A stretch of 64,000 nt of DNA. Origin: Rhynchopus sp. YZ270_cl-10. Lineage: Eukaryota; Euglenozoa; Diplonemea; Diplonemida; Diplonemidae. The stretch covers positions 1,550,001-1,614,000 of the forward strand of contig OZ037854.1 of the NCBI GenBank assembly GCA_964035575.1. Direction: 5' to 3'. A model generated the notes under the pieces. The model worked only from the letters and a program-made list of their open reading frames with translations, made no database searches and was not told the DNA's origin. Below, in pieces: positions 1-8,513 of the stretch (positions are counted from its first letter, which is position 1; every line of letters begins with the position of its first letter). The position numbers were made by a program, and so were the translations under genes.

Positions 1-45
1 CATGCAACGAGCGGCAACTCGAGCACAATTTCGACTAATATCGTA

Positions 46-116
46 GCGTAATTGGTCTAGTGGTAGAATGGCCCCCCGCCACGGGGTCGGCCCGGGTTCG
101 ATTCCCGGATTACGCA
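46..116 (+). tRNA. tRNA-Gly (GCC)
   Basis: The acceptor GCGTAAT pairs with ATTACGC and the discriminator is A. The anticodon loop CCGCCAC sits on a GCCCC/GGGGT stem, giving anticodon GCC. The T arm is CCGGG TTCGATT CCCGG. A T-rich Pol III terminator (CTCTCTTTTT) follows at once. Confidence 0.97.
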
Positions 117-661
117 CTCTCTTTTTGCGATTGACAAAAGCAAAACAATATGGTTTCGGACAGTTTCAGGTCAGTCACAAACTCGTTCAAAACGAAAAAG
201 TGGAAATGATATGTACTCTTTCTTGTGTAAGGATTCTTAGTGGAGAAAGAAATTTTTTGTCTGATGCCGGTTTTTGCTCGACATAGTAAGTCAGTTCAGT
301 CACAACTTCCGTCACAATCGAAAAAAAATTTGACTCATATGTTTATAAACCCATGCTGACTTACATGTTTATTTGTTCACAAAAATCCCAGTTCATAAAC
401 ATGTAAGTCAGTATGGCCGCTCTGGTGGCCGCATGTTTTTGGGTTAACTTACGTGTTTATGAAAAACCTGACTTACATGTTTATTTGTTCACAAAATTCC
501 CTGGGTTAATAACCATGTAAGTCAGGTTTTTCATAACCATGTAAGTCAGGTTGGGACTACAACATGTTCATAAACCCAACCTGACTTACATGTATATTTC
601 TTCACAAAATTCCCAAGATATGGCCGGTGCACTGGTCAGAGACATCACGTTTGCGGGCCAA
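117..661. repeat. Spacer with ACTTACATG hairpin repeats
   Basis: No gene is seen. From about 350 to 600 there are at least three imperfect hairpins built on CTGACTTACATG and its complement CATGTAAGTCAG, spaced by TTTGTTCACAAAA-type loops. They look like decayed short inverted-repeat elements. A single related CATGTAAGTCAG copy also lies near 4455. Confidence 0.7.
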
Positions 662-800
662 CCCCCCTGTGCGCCCGATTAGCTTACCCCCCTGTGCGCC
701 CGATTAGGAATACCCCCCTGTGCGCCCGATTAGCTTACCCCCCTGTGCGCCCGATTAGGGATCCCCCTGTGCGCCCGATTAGCTTACCCCCTGTGCGCCC
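662..800. repeat. 25-bp minisatellite, 6 copies
   Basis: Tandem copies of CCCCTGTGCGCCCGATTAG joined by CTTA, GAATA or GGAT linkers. Unit 1 has about six copies; the matching site has five in unit 2 and seven in unit 3. No gene lies inside. Confidence 0.93.
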
Positions 801-826
801 ACCTACCTAGTCACTGTGACCAGGTG

Positions 827-846
827 CCTGGTCAGATCTGACCAGG
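827..846. repeat. 20-bp perfect palindrome
   Basis: CCTGGTCAGATCTGACCAGG is a perfect palindrome directly after GTCACTGTGAC, itself a palindrome. It is conserved in all three units. Function unknown. The following 300 bases (847..1160) hold no recognised gene. Confidence 0.8.
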
Positions 847-1160
847 TACCCTTACTAATATGCCTTACCAATATGGCCAGGGGTGTGGTATGTTGGGTGC
901 ACAAGGGAGTTTCACGATGGGGGAATACATGCTGGACATGTGCCTTATCTTATGCACAGGTGCAATGGATGGCATAGCAAACCCGTATACCCATTGCGTG
1001 TGTGGGTTTGCTGGCCTAGGACTGTACGGAAAGTGCACGGGTCCACCACAGTACAACCAGTCATGCACCAAGGGCAACTGGCTGTTTTATCAATTTTTGA
1101 ACTTTTTTTTAGACATTGCCAAACCTTCTCCATAATCTGAGATCTTGGGAAACAAGATAA

Positions 1161-1232
1161 GCTCGCGTGGCGCAATGGAAGCGCGTCGGTTCCCGACGCC
1201 GGAGGTTGCGGGTTCGATCCCCGCCGCGAGTA
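1161..1232 (+). tRNA. tRNA-Arg (CCG), C33
   Basis: The acceptor GCTCGCG pairs with CGCGAGT (G1-U72 wobble), discriminator A. Aligned to eukaryotic tRNA-Arg, the anticodon stem is TCGGT/GCCGG and the loop TCCCGAC, so the anticodon is CCG with C at position 33 instead of U. A20 in the D loop is an arginine identity base. The loop assignment rests on arm lengths and is less certain than for its neighbours. Confidence 0.85.
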
Positions 1233-1357
1233 CTTTTTGTTCATTCCAAAATATTTTTAGATTTCCTCCTTTTGTCACAAAACTTTGCCAAATTGAAAAT
1301 TCAGAAATGCGAAAATATCAAAAAACAGCTCCGAAATTTGAAAGCAATTAAAAAGGA

Positions 1358-1429
1358 TTCCCCCTCCGGGGTTTGAACCCGGGTCGCCTGGGTGAAAGCC
1401 AGGTATACTAACCACTGTACTAAAGGGGA
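1358..1429 (-). tRNA. tRNA-Glu (UUC)
   Basis: The acceptor TCCCCTT pairs with AGGGGGA, discriminator A. The loop CTTTCAC on a CCTGG/CCAGG stem gives UUC. The D arm TAGTACAGTGGTTAGTA is typical of Glu. T arm CCGGG/CCCGG. Confidence 0.97.
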
Positions 1430-1526
1430 GGTGATACTTAGGCACAATCCAAAAAGGGTACTTTTGTGCAAGGAACACGGAATTTCAAACGAAAAAATAA
1501 ATAAAAATGAAAATCCAAAAAGACAA

Positions 1527-1598
1527 GGGCTCGGCGGGGAATTGAACCCCGGACCTCTCGCACCCTAAGCGAGAATCATGCCACTAGACCACCGAGCC
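1527..1598 (-). tRNA. tRNA-Pro (AGG)
   Basis: Acceptor GGCTCGG/CCGAGCC, discriminator C as in eukaryotic Pro. The loop TTAGGGT on CTCGC/GCGAG gives AGG, read as IGG after A34 deamination. Confidence 0.97.
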
Positions 1599-1712
1599 AC
1601 GAATTCTCTCGCATTCTCTTCGTACCAAGGCCATAAGTTTCCATCATTCCTTGTGTGTGTTTTCGTTTTGAATAAGGTCCCCATGTAAATGCTGTCTTCG
1701 CTAACAATCAGA

Positions 1713-1785
1713 TCCTCCTTGGCGCAGTCGGTAGCGCGTCAGGCTGTTAACCTGCAGGTCGTTGGTTCGAACCCAACAGGAGGAG
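1713..1785 (+). tRNA. tRNA-Asn (GUU), copy 1 of 2
   Basis: Acceptor TCCTCCT/AGGAGGA, discriminator G. The loop CTGTTAA gives GUU. A second gene with the same sequence lies at 21896 in the right tRNA block. Poly-T follows. Confidence 0.96.
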
Positions 1786-2038
1786 ATTTTTCATTTTTTT
1801 GAGTTTTTGATTCTATTTTTGATTTTGAGCTAAAAATCCACATTGTGTGTCATCTTGATGTTGAAACTATTTTTCAGATTTCCAAGGTTGTCTCACCAAA
1901 AAAACCAAACATCTTGAATGCTGTCCTAACTTGGAGATTGTTGACCTGAAGATAAAACAGATTTTGTCAGGTTTTTTTTTTGAGTTTGAAAAAGTTCAGA
2001 ACAGAATGAAAAAAGGGATCGATGCAGTGTATAAAAAA

Positions 2039-2120
2039 CGCGAACGGCAAGGTTCGAACTTGCGCATGCAGAGCACACTCGCTTAGCAGGCGAGCCCCGT
2101 AACCACTTGGGTACGTCCGC
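2039..2120 (-). tRNA. tRNA-Ser (GCU)
   Basis: Class II tRNA of 82 nt with a long variable arm. Acceptor GCGGACG/CGTTCGC, discriminator G. The loop CTGCTAA on CTCGC/GCGAG gives GCU. Confidence 0.96.
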
Positions 2121-2340
2121 TTAATTACCTGTCAGTACTTAGGACGAAGCTTGTACTTTGTTTAACGACACGTTAGTGATCACTTGTGTGGTCACCAAAA
2201 ATCATCACAATTGTGACCACCAAAAAATTTTTTTGGGCACGATTTCGCGCGATGGTGAGCTCATTGCACGACGGCCGACACACCATGTTTTCCAACAAAT
2301 TAAAAAAATTCCAGAAAAATTCAGGTATCAATACAAAAAG

Positions 2341-2413
2341 CACCTCCCGCGGGGCTCGAACCCGCGACCACAAGGTTAAGGGCCTTGCGCTCTACCGACT
2401 GAGCTAGGGAGGC
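2341..2413 (-). tRNA. tRNA-Lys (CUU), C33, copy 1 of 2
   Basis: Acceptor GCCTCCC/GGGAGGT (G1-U72), discriminator G. The stem CAAGG/CCTTG encloses CCCTTAA, so the anticodon is CUU and position 33 is C, not U. The same gene recurs on the plus strand at 22967. T arm GCGGG TTCGAGC CCCGC. Confidence 0.95.
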
Positions 2414-2515
2414 TCATATTAACTTAAATCAAAGAATCAAGGTGGGGTACTTGTGTGTACTAGCAACCATCACATTTTCCATCGTTGTTGCGTGAACAAA
2501 AGGATCCGGATTATC

Positions 2516-2587
2516 TCTCCTATGGTGTAGTGGTTAGCACCCTGGACTTTGAATCCAGTAGCCGCGGTTCAAACCCGCGTGGGAGAA
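2516..2587 (+). tRNA. tRNA-Gln (UUG)
   Basis: Acceptor TCTCCTA/TGGGAGA, discriminator A. The loop CTTTGAA on CTGGA/TCCAG gives UUG. A T-rich terminator follows. Confidence 0.97.
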
Positions 2588-2701
2588 CTTTTCTTTTTCC
2601 AAGTGTTTTCAATATTTTTTGGAGCTTTGTCACACACATCTTCAATCTCTGCATTTGATGACAAAACATAGATCACAGAAATCAAACGAAAAGGTAAAGA
2701 A

Positions 2702-2783
2702 CGCTGACGGCAGGGTTCGAACCTGCGCGGGCAGAGCCCAGTGGATTTCAAGTCCACCTCCGTAACCACTTGGATACGTCAGC
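2702..2783 (-). tRNA. tRNA-Ser (UGA)
   Basis: Class II, 82 nt. Acceptor GCTGACG/CGTCAGC, discriminator G. The loop CTTGAAA on GTGGA/TCCAC gives UGA. The variable arm GGGCTCTGCCC is shared with Ser-CGA and Ser-AGA. Confidence 0.97.
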
Positions 2784-2860
2784 ATAGTTGAGGAAGTACA
2801 ACGCCCCAGATCCTGAAAATGAGCGCAAAAAAGAGAATCCAATTGATCCAAAAAAGTAGG

Positions 2861-2932
2861 CACCCGCCGTGGGGATCGAACCCACGACCATTGGATTAAA
2901 AGTCCAACGCTCTACCGCTGAGCTAGGCGGGC
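2861..2932 (-). tRNA. tRNA-Lys (UUU)
   Basis: Acceptor GCCCGCC/GGCGGGT (G1-U72), discriminator G. The loop CTTTTAA on TTGGA/TCCAA gives UUU with the normal U33, unlike Lys-CUU. Confidence 0.97.
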
Positions 2933-3044
2933 ATTCGTTTTAAAGGAAAGAGTGATTTCAAGGCTTGTTGCGTTCTTGAAAAAAACTGACAAAAAGACGA
3001 ACAGAAAGTGCCCCAAGTACGTCTCCTTGAGGGACATTTATCAG

Positions 3045-3116
3045 GGGCGTTTAGCTCAGTGGTAGAGCGCCCGTTCTGCATACGGGAGGCCGAGGGTTCG
3101 AACCCCTCAATGTCCA
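3045..3116 (+). tRNA. tRNA-Ala (UGC), C33
   Basis: Acceptor GGGCGTT/AATGTCC with G3-U70, the alanine identity pair, discriminator A. The stem CCCGT/ACGGG encloses TCTGCAT, so the anticodon is UGC with C33. All three Ala isoacceptors in the unit share C33. Confidence 0.95.
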
Positions 3117-3169
3117 TTTTTTTGCCTTATTTTGTTGATTATTTTTTGGTTGGGCCAGTTAACACACAA

Positions 3170-3830
3170 AAATATGAACTGGCACCATTGTGCAGTGCCT
3201 GCGATGAGGATGTGTGTGATGGTCCAATTGGCGAGTCTGATGTCATAATGTGTTCAGGAACATCCAAATGACCCATTTTCCCAACGTTTTCACATTTTTG
3301 AGCATTTTGCTATTACGCAATAGTGGTACAATAGGCATTTTACTGGGTCATTTTAACCAACTCTATCAGGACACTTCTGATGCTCCAATTGGCGATTCTG
3401 ACCTCATAATGGCTTCATGAGCAGCCGAATAACCCGTTTTCCAAATATTTTCACATTTTTGAACATTTTGCCATTCGTGGAATGGTGGCACAAAAGTCAT
3501 TTTACTGGGTCATTTTCGCCAACTCGATCAGGGGACACTTCTGGTGCTCCAATTTGCGGTTCTGACCTCATAATGGATTCAAGAGCACCCAAATAACCCA
3601 TTTTCCCAACGTTTTCACATTTTAGACTATTTTTGCTATTGCGGAATGGCAGTACAATAGGCAGTTTACTGGGTCATTTTCGCCAACTCGATCAGGATAC
3701 TTCTGATGCTCTAATCACATCGTTTAACCTCATAATGCATTCAGGAGCACCCAAATAACCCATTTTCCCAATGTTTTCGCATTTTTGACCACTTTGCTGT
3801 TGCAGAGTATCAGTAAGATGAGGTCATGCA
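3170..3830. repeat. 165-bp GATGCTC satellite, array A
   Basis: Four degenerate tandem copies spaced about 162-168 bp apart. Each contains GATGCTCCAATTNGCG, then CCTCATAATGG, CCCAAATAACCCATTTTCC and CAACGTTTTCACATTTTTG. No gene lies inside. The same family recurs at 6340, inverted at 8830, and again near 14100. Confidence 0.85.
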
Positions 3831-3902
3831 AATACAGTTTTGTGCACAATAGAAAAAAATAGTGTGTACCCCAGCTTGGCGATTCCTTTCGTCATTATTG
3901 TC

Positions 3903-3975
3903 GGTCGTGTAGCTCAGTCGGTAGAGCATTGGTCTAATAAGCCAACGGTCCCAGGTTCGAGCCCTGTCACGACCA
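3903..3975 (+). tRNA. tRNA-Ile (AAU)
   Basis: Acceptor GGTCGTG/CACGACC, discriminator A. The loop CTAATAA on TTGGT/GCCAA gives AAU (read as IAU). D arm TAGCTCAGTCGGTAGAGC. Confidence 0.96.
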
Positions 3976-4055
3976 ATACTTTTTCTACTACTTTGACTTT
4001 GACCTGTTGTCAAAAAATGTTGGCCGTGTAAAAAATATGCATACCCTAAAACAAG

Positions 4056-4062
4056 GCCTCTT

Positions 4063-4111
<49 letters not shown>

Positions 4112-4128
4112 AATCCCAGGTGGAGGCA
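4056..4128 (+). tRNA. tRNA-Phe (GAA)
   Basis: Acceptor GCCTCTT/TGGAGGC with a 7-66 mismatch, discriminator A. The loop CTGAAGA on TCAGA/TCTGA gives GAA. Confidence 0.96.
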
Positions 4129-4772
4129 CTTCTCTTTTTTCCCCTCAACTCTAATAACAATTTTCAAGGTGCGCTGTGCTACTACATTGGAAAAGTGCGC
4201 TGTGCTACTACATCCCAATTTTTTGGACGAAAATTTTTTGGTATGTCGGGCGCACAGCTCAGACCCCGATATGGGCGCACAGAACACCCCCCCATTGTGG
4301 GCGCACAGAACAGGCCCTCCGTTGTGGGCGCACAGCTCACTGTGTGCTGTGCAAGTTTCAGCATATGGCTTCTGGCAACAAAAACTTAAAAAAAAATTTT
4401 GGCCGAAAATTATTTTTTGGCCTGCAATCAAGTTGAGCTGAGATGCTATGTAACATGTAAGTCAGTCTGTTTCATGTTTCCGCTGATCAAAGTTCGTTCG
4501 AGATGGAAAGGACTGAAAAGGAAGCACATGTGGAAAAGGAAGCACATGTGGAAATGTTAAGGAATCCCCACCCATTTCCGCATGTGCTTCCGGCAACAAA
4601 AACTGATTGCTCTGGGATTTGATTTTGGTACCATTTTTCACCAAATCCAAAAAAATTGGCAGAGTAGCACAGCCGCAAACGTTAGCATTATGACACGTGT
4701 TTGCGGATGTGCTCTCACCCCCAAAAAAAATGGGCAATACAAGGCCAAAAAACAAACGCACAAAAAGAAGTG
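4129..4772. repeat. Spacer with GCGCACAG and GGAAGCACATG repeats
   Basis: No gene is recognised. At 4168..4350 a GTGCGCTGTGCTACTACAT duplicate is followed by four GGGCGCACAG motifs and their inverse. At 4500..4590 an 18-bp GGAAAAGGAAGCACATGT tandem duplicate forms a hairpin with GCATGTGCTTCC. The duplicate is present in unit 1 and absent from units 2 and 3. Confidence 0.6.
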
Positions 4773-4846
4773 TACACCTATCCGGGTTTGAACCGGAGAC
4801 CTCCTCGGTGTTAACGAGGCGTCATAACCAACTAGACCATAGGTGC
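4773..4846 (-). tRNA. tRNA-Val (AAC)
   Basis: Acceptor GCACCTA/TAGGTGT (G1-U72), discriminator A. The loop TTAACAC on CCTCG/CGAGG gives AAC. T arm TCCGG/CCGGA. Confidence 0.95.
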
Positions 4847-4967
4847 TGACATTTATATGGTTCATAGAAACGAGATGGTGTGTGCATTCACCGCCCAAAA
4901 CCGAAAACTGTGTCAAAATAAAAAAAAATTTGGACAGAAGAAAATGGGAATATGGGTACAAAACGAA

Positions 4968-5039
4968 GGCTTAGTGGTCTAGTGGCATGATTCTCGCTTT
5001 GGGTGCGAGAGGTCCAGGGTTCGATTCCCTGCTGAGCCC
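4968..5039 (+). tRNA. tRNA-Pro (UGG)
   Basis: Acceptor GGCTTAG/CTGAGCC, discriminator C. The loop TTTGGGT on CTCGC/GCGAG gives UGG. Nearly the same body as Pro-CGG at 22502. Confidence 0.97.
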
Positions 5040-5146
5040 CTCTTTTTTTCAAGTTTTTGTGTCACAGATTTTTTGTCAGAAAAATAAATTGTGAAAAAAA
5101 CTGATCCCTTGAAAAATTGATTCTGGACAACAGAAGGAAAAAAGTG

Positions 5147-5228
5147 TGACAGGAGTGGGGTTTGAACCCACGCCTCCGAAGAGAAAGGAACTTGAGTCCT
5201 CCGCCTTAGACCTCTCGGCCATCCTGCC
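5147..5228 (-). tRNA. tRNA-Leu (CAA)
   Basis: Class II, 82 nt. Acceptor GGCAGGA/TCCTGTC, discriminator A. The loop CTCAAGT gives CAA. It is the only Leu gene in the unit reading UUR codons; no UAA gene was seen. Confidence 0.95.
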
Positions 5229-5330
5229 TTGCCAACAGATTTATATTAGAAATGAAATGAGAACGATGAGAAAGGACAACCAAAACGGAGCAAAAGGAAA
5301 AACAGAAGAAAACACAACACATAAAAAGAA

Positions 5331-5402
5331 TTCCCCGGCCGGGAATTGAACCCGGGTCTTCCGCGTGACAGGCGGAAATACTGACCTCTATACTACCGAG
5401 GA
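5331..5402 (-). tRNA. tRNA-Asp (GUC), copy 1 of 2
   Basis: Acceptor TCCTCGG/CCGGGGA, discriminator A. The loop CTGTCAC on TCCGC/GCGGA gives GUC. The second copy at 24706 is the one split by an insertion in unit 2. Confidence 0.97.
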
Positions 5403-5490
5403 TACAATGAAGCCTGTTTTTAAAAAGAATGCGTCCAGAGAAAGTCTTCAATCGCACCGGATCTGAAAAATAAAAAACAAAGAAAAGAAT

Positions 5491-5563
5491 TACCCCATGT
5501 GGGACTCGAACCCACAACCTTTGGATTAGAAGTCCAACGCGCTATCCATTGCGCCAATGGGGC
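5491..5563 (-). tRNA. tRNA-Arg (UCU)
   Basis: Acceptor GCCCCAT/ATGGGGT (G1-U72), discriminator A. The loop CTTCTAA on TTGGA/TCCAA gives UCU with normal U33. Confidence 0.96.
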
Positions 5564-5655
5564 TTGTTTCATATTCTTTTCTCGTTTTAAGGAAGTGTCC
5601 CTTCATGGTCAACAACACCTGTAAAAAATTGTGAAGGAAATTCAAAAATGAAAAG

Positions 5656-5728
5656 TACAACTAGCTGGGATTGAACCAGCGATCTTCCGCGTGTAAGGCG
5701 GACGTCCTAACCACTAGACGATAGCTGC
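5656..5728 (-). tRNA. tRNA-Val (UAC)
   Basis: Acceptor GCAGCTA/TAGTTGT with G1-U72 and G4-U69, discriminator A. The loop CTTACAC on TCCGC/GCGGA gives UAC. Confidence 0.95.
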
Positions 5729-5829
5729 CCAAACTTAGTGAGATGTTGGCAAGGGTCTGACCAACTTTTTTTTGGTGTTCAAAAAATTTTTTTCAAGTCA
5801 AAAAAATGGGTTCACTGAAAAAGGTTTTC

Positions 5830-5902
5830 TAGCAGAGATAGGTTTCGATCCTATGACCTGTGGGTTATGAGCCCACCGCGCTGACCACTGCGCCACTCTG
5901 CT
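5830..5902 (-). tRNA. Initiator tRNA-Met (CAU)
   Basis: The acceptor AGCAGAG/CTCTGCT begins with A1-U72, the eukaryotic initiator pair. The anticodon stem GTGGG/CCCAC has the GGG/CCC pairs of initiators, and the T loop ATCGAAA carries A54 and A60. The loop CTCATAA gives CAU with U33. The elongator Met gene is at 24168. Confidence 0.96.
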
Positions 5903-5952
5903 TCTAATTACTTCCAACGATGTTTTCTACATGCCCAGCTTAAAAAAGGCTA

Positions 5953-6023
5953 TGCGACCGCCGGGAATCGAACCCGGGTCGAACCCTTGGGAGGGGTCCA
6001 TCATGCCACTAGACCACGGTCGC
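5953..6023 (-). tRNA. tRNA-Gly (CCC)
   Basis: Acceptor GCGACCG/CGGTCGC, discriminator A. The loop CTCCCAA on GACCC/GGGTT gives CCC. Confidence 0.95.
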
Positions 6024-6049
6024 CTTATCAAGGGATAAAAGGGCTCGAC

Positions 6050-6122
6050 GCTCTCGTGGCCTAGTGGTTAAGGCACAGGTCTTATGAGCCTGGGATCGCG
6101 GGTTCAAACCCCGCCGGGAGCA
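6050..6122 (+). tRNA. tRNA-Ile (UAU)
   Basis: Acceptor GCTCTCG/CGGGAGC, discriminator A. The loop CTTATGA on CAGGT/GCCTG gives UAU. No intron is seen. Confidence 0.93.
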
Positions 6123-6202
6123 AAGCCTTTTTTTGTTCAGTGAATCATGTTCATTCCTCCTGCTCGTTTCATGACTCCTCCAGAAGTTGCAAAGGAACAG
6201 TA

Positions 6203-6284
6203 GCGGACGTATCCAAGTGGTTACGGAGGTGCACTCGAAATGCATTGGGCTCTGCCCGCGCAGGTTCAAATCCTGCCGTCCGCG
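6203..6284 (+). tRNA. tRNA-Ser (CGA)
   Basis: Class II, 82 nt. Acceptor GCGGACG/CGTCCGC, discriminator G. The loop CTCGAAA on GTGCA/TGCAT gives CGA. Confidence 0.97.
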
Positions 6285-6339
6285 TTATTGTCTTTTTGCT
6301 GTGTAGGGGGAACCCTGTACATTCCATACATCTCAAATA

Positions 6340-6965
6340 GCCCAAATAAATTTTCACTGGGAGTAAGTGATTAGGGCTGATTAGGGATGTGTGATGCTCC
6401 AATTTGCGGTTACGACTTCATAATGGATTCAGGAGCATCCAAACATCCCATTTTCCCGTTAGTTTCCCATTTTTGACGATCTGGCTATTGCAGAATAGAG
6501 GTGAAAATGACATTTTGCTGGGTCATTTTCGCGAACTCGATTAGGGCACTTCTGATGCTCTAATTTGCGGTTACAACCTCATAATGAATTCAGGAGCATC
6601 CGAATGACCCATTATCCCAACGTTTTCACATTTTGGACGATCTTGCTATTGCGGAGTATCCGGTGGAAAATCGGAAAATTCCATGTGTACCGTGTTTCAC
6701 TGGGAGTAAGTGATTAGGACATGTGTGATGCTCCAATTTGCGGTTCCGACCTCATGATGGCTTCAGGAGCATCCAAATAACCCGTTTTCCCAACGTTTTC
6801 GCATTTTTGACCAGTTGGGCTGTTGCGGAATAGCAGGTAAAAACGGTCATTTTGGCCACCTCAATTAGGGCACTTCTGATGCTCCAATCAAATCGTCCGA
6901 CCTCATAATGGGTTCGGGAGCACCCAAATAACACATATTCCCAACGTTTTCGCGTTTTTGATCCT
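6340..6965. repeat. 165-bp GATGCTC satellite, array B
   Basis: Copies centred near 6390, 6553, 6728 and 6878 repeat the GATGCTC...CCTCATAATGG...CATTTTTGA pattern of array A, same orientation. No gene lies inside. It ends just before the 5S gene. Confidence 0.85.
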
Positions 6966-7014
6966 GTGTGAGCAATCCAGAACAACTTTCTGCTTCAGTA
7001 AAAAAAAGTAAAAA

Positions 7015-7133
7015 GGATTCAAGCACCCGGACTTCCCAGCTGGTCACCCACGCCAGTACTATCCAGGCCTGCTGGTGCTTAACTTCTCAAATCAGGCGGG
7101 ATGAGGTGTATTCACCAGAGTATGGCCGAATCC
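7015..7133 (-). rRNA. 5S ribosomal RNA, copy 1
   Basis: A 119-nt gene. The ends GGATTC/GAATCC pair. Internal GAAGTTAAGCACC and GATAGTACTGGCGTGGGTGA match the 5S A-box/C-box core, and the overall sequence is of euglenozoan type. A T-run follows in the minus direction (AAAAA on plus). Four copies occur per unit, two minus and two plus. Confidence 0.96.
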
Positions 7134-7217
7134 AATACTGAGTCATGATGGACAACATGTGAACAGGTTGTTTGTGACCTAACAACGAACCAGAAATAGG
7201 ACAGTGAACAAAAAACA

Positions 7218-7290
7218 AGGCACTAGAGGGGATCGAACCCTCGACCTCTCGCTTACTGGGCGAGCGCTCTAACCACTGAGCTATAGCGCC
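7218..7290 (-). tRNA. tRNA-Thr (AGU), C33
   Basis: Acceptor GGCGCTA/TAGTGCC, discriminator U. The loop CCAGTAA on CTCGC/GCGAG gives AGU with C33. Confidence 0.95.
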
Positions 7291-7411
7291 ATGCTTTCTC
7301 TCCATCTTCTTTTCTTTGAAGGGGGTCTTTTGAAATGTACAGAGCACGCATCAAAAATTTCCTTCATACCTCCGCGATGGTGAAAAAATTTTTAACGAAG
7401 GAGCCTAGTAA

Positions 7412-7493
7412 GGCGAGGTGGCCGAGTGGTCTAAGGCGCTACGTTCAGGTCGTAGTCTCTTCGGGGGCGTGAGTTCAAACCTCACCCTCGTCA
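7412..7493 (+). tRNA. tRNA-Leu (CAG)
   Basis: Class II, 82 nt. Acceptor GGCGAGG/CCTCGTC, discriminator A. The loop TTCAGGT on TACG/CGTA gives CAG. The variable arm carries the CTTCGGG hairpin typical of the Leu genes here. Confidence 0.96.
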
Positions 7494-7571
7494 CTTTTTC
7501 TTCGTTGTGTGATCACTTAAAAGCCTATTTCGGCCCAAAGCTTGTTGTTTTAAAGAAGCATCATAATTGTG

Positions 7572-7643
7572 GGGCTCTTAGCTCAGTGGAAGAGCGCCCG
7601 TTCCGCATACGGGAGGCCGAGAGTTCGAACCTCTCAGGGTCCA
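7572..7643 (+). tRNA. tRNA-Ala (CGC), C33
   Basis: Acceptor GGGCTCT/AGGGTCC with the G3-U70 Ala pair, discriminator A. The loop TCCGCAT on CCCGT/ACGGG gives CGC with C33. Confidence 0.95.
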
Positions 7644-7720
7644 CAGTTTTTTTTTCCCCTGTTTTGTTTCTCCTGTGTAAATTGGTTCTCAGAGCTTTCA
7701 CACCTTGCTCCCTAAAATGT

Positions 7721-7792
7721 GGCTGTTTAGCTCAGTGGTAGAGCACATCATCCGTAATGATGGGGTCGTGGGTTCAATCCCCACAGCGGCCT
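7721..7792 (+). tRNA. tRNA-Thr (CGU), C33
   Basis: Acceptor GGCTGTT/AGCGGCC, discriminator U as in the other Thr genes. The loop TCCGTAA on CATCA/TGATG gives CGU with C33. Confidence 0.94.
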
Positions 7793-7899
7793 AGGTTTTT
7801 TTCAGAGCTCCCCAAGAATTTCCAACCTAACTTGGGGTTTGTGGGTTTGCGGTCACTGGTGCACACATGGCCTGTGGACGGGCAGGGACAAAAAAAATT

Positions 7900-8229
7900 G
7901 GGTGCTTGCGTTGTGTGCTGGATCGGGACCACCAGTAAACTGGCAATCCCACATCCAGTTCTAATATTTGAAGTGTGAAATAGAACGCAATCGGAAGATT
8001 AGTTTACACGAATGTAAGAATAATATCGTCATGGTAATATTCTGTACAGATTGTACGGGATTTACTATCATATGAGAGTAGTCCGTCGCAGGCCACATCG
8101 GGCCCGCAACATGACCGGTCTTCACACAAAATTGTAAAAGAATTTTCCTTGGAAAAAATGTCTTTTTCAAGTTTTTGTTGTTGCTGAACGAGTTGTTTGG
8201 TTTCGAAGTAGCACACTAACTTAGCACCC
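7900..8229 (-). ncRNA. RNA-A', unidentified structured ncRNA (330 nt)
   Basis: Function unknown. On the minus strand it starts GGGTGCTAAG and ends AAGCACCC, so the ends pair. The start lies exactly 24 nt after the promoter element shared with U6 and 7SL, and a T8 run follows two bases after the end. A diverged plus-strand copy (RNA-A) lies at 18024. Between the two copies a C-G pair becomes U-A in the CGGGCC/GGCCTG hairpin, and other hairpins are kept (GTAC/GTAC, TTACA/TGTAA, CCAG TTTA CTGG). RNase P, RNase MRP, U3 or telomerase RNA are possible; no diagnostic motif settles it. Confidence 0.75.
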
Positions 8230-8252
8230 AAACATGCAGCAAACATCGGAAT

Positions 8253-8288
8253 ACAAGACAGGGTCGTCTTGTTGGAGGTGGGTCAGGG
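8253..8288 (-). promoter_or_regulatory. Type-2 promoter element of RNA-A'
   Basis: On the minus strand it reads CCCTGACCCACCTCC, then ACAAGACG-N4-TGTCTTGT. It ends 24 nt before the RNA-A' start, the same spacing as at U6, 7SL and RNA-A. Confidence 0.8.
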
Positions 8289-8339
8289 TCTGGACATCCT
8301 CAAATGTGCACACCTAATACAACAGAAGAAAAGGAAAAA

Positions 8340-8458
8340 GGATTCAAGCACCCGGACTTCCCAGCTGGTCACCCACGCCAGTACTATCCAGGCCTGCTGG
8401 TGCTTAACTTCTCAAATCAGGCGGGATGAGGTGTATTCACCAGAGTATGGCCGAATCC
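8340..8458 (-). rRNA. 5S ribosomal RNA, copy 2
   Basis: 119 nt, the same sequence as the 7015 copy as read. It lies just upstream of the RNA-A' promoter, transcribed in the same direction. Confidence 0.95.
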
Positions 8459-8513
8459 AATAATAGGTCTGGATAGAAAAGCTGGGAAGACTTATTACCA
8501 GTCCGTTTTTACC

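Noticed and set aside
662-800. CRISPR-like array of 25-bp repeats
   Set aside because: The linkers are only 4-5 bp and not unique, so this is a minisatellite; the host is a eukaryote.
1161-1232. Reading this tRNA as Gly (CCC) or Glu (UUC) from TTCCC in the loop
   Set aside because: Those registers leave the anticodon stem unpaired or use D-stem bases. The Arg-CCG register pairs all five positions and fits the arm lengths and A20.
3032-3038. GGACATT upstream of tRNA-Ala (UGC), a perfect complement of its 3' acceptor strand, suggesting an intron after position 7
   Set aside because: The adjacent GGGCGTT also pairs fully (with G-U pairs) and gives a normal 72-nt tRNA with G3-U70, so no insertion is needed.
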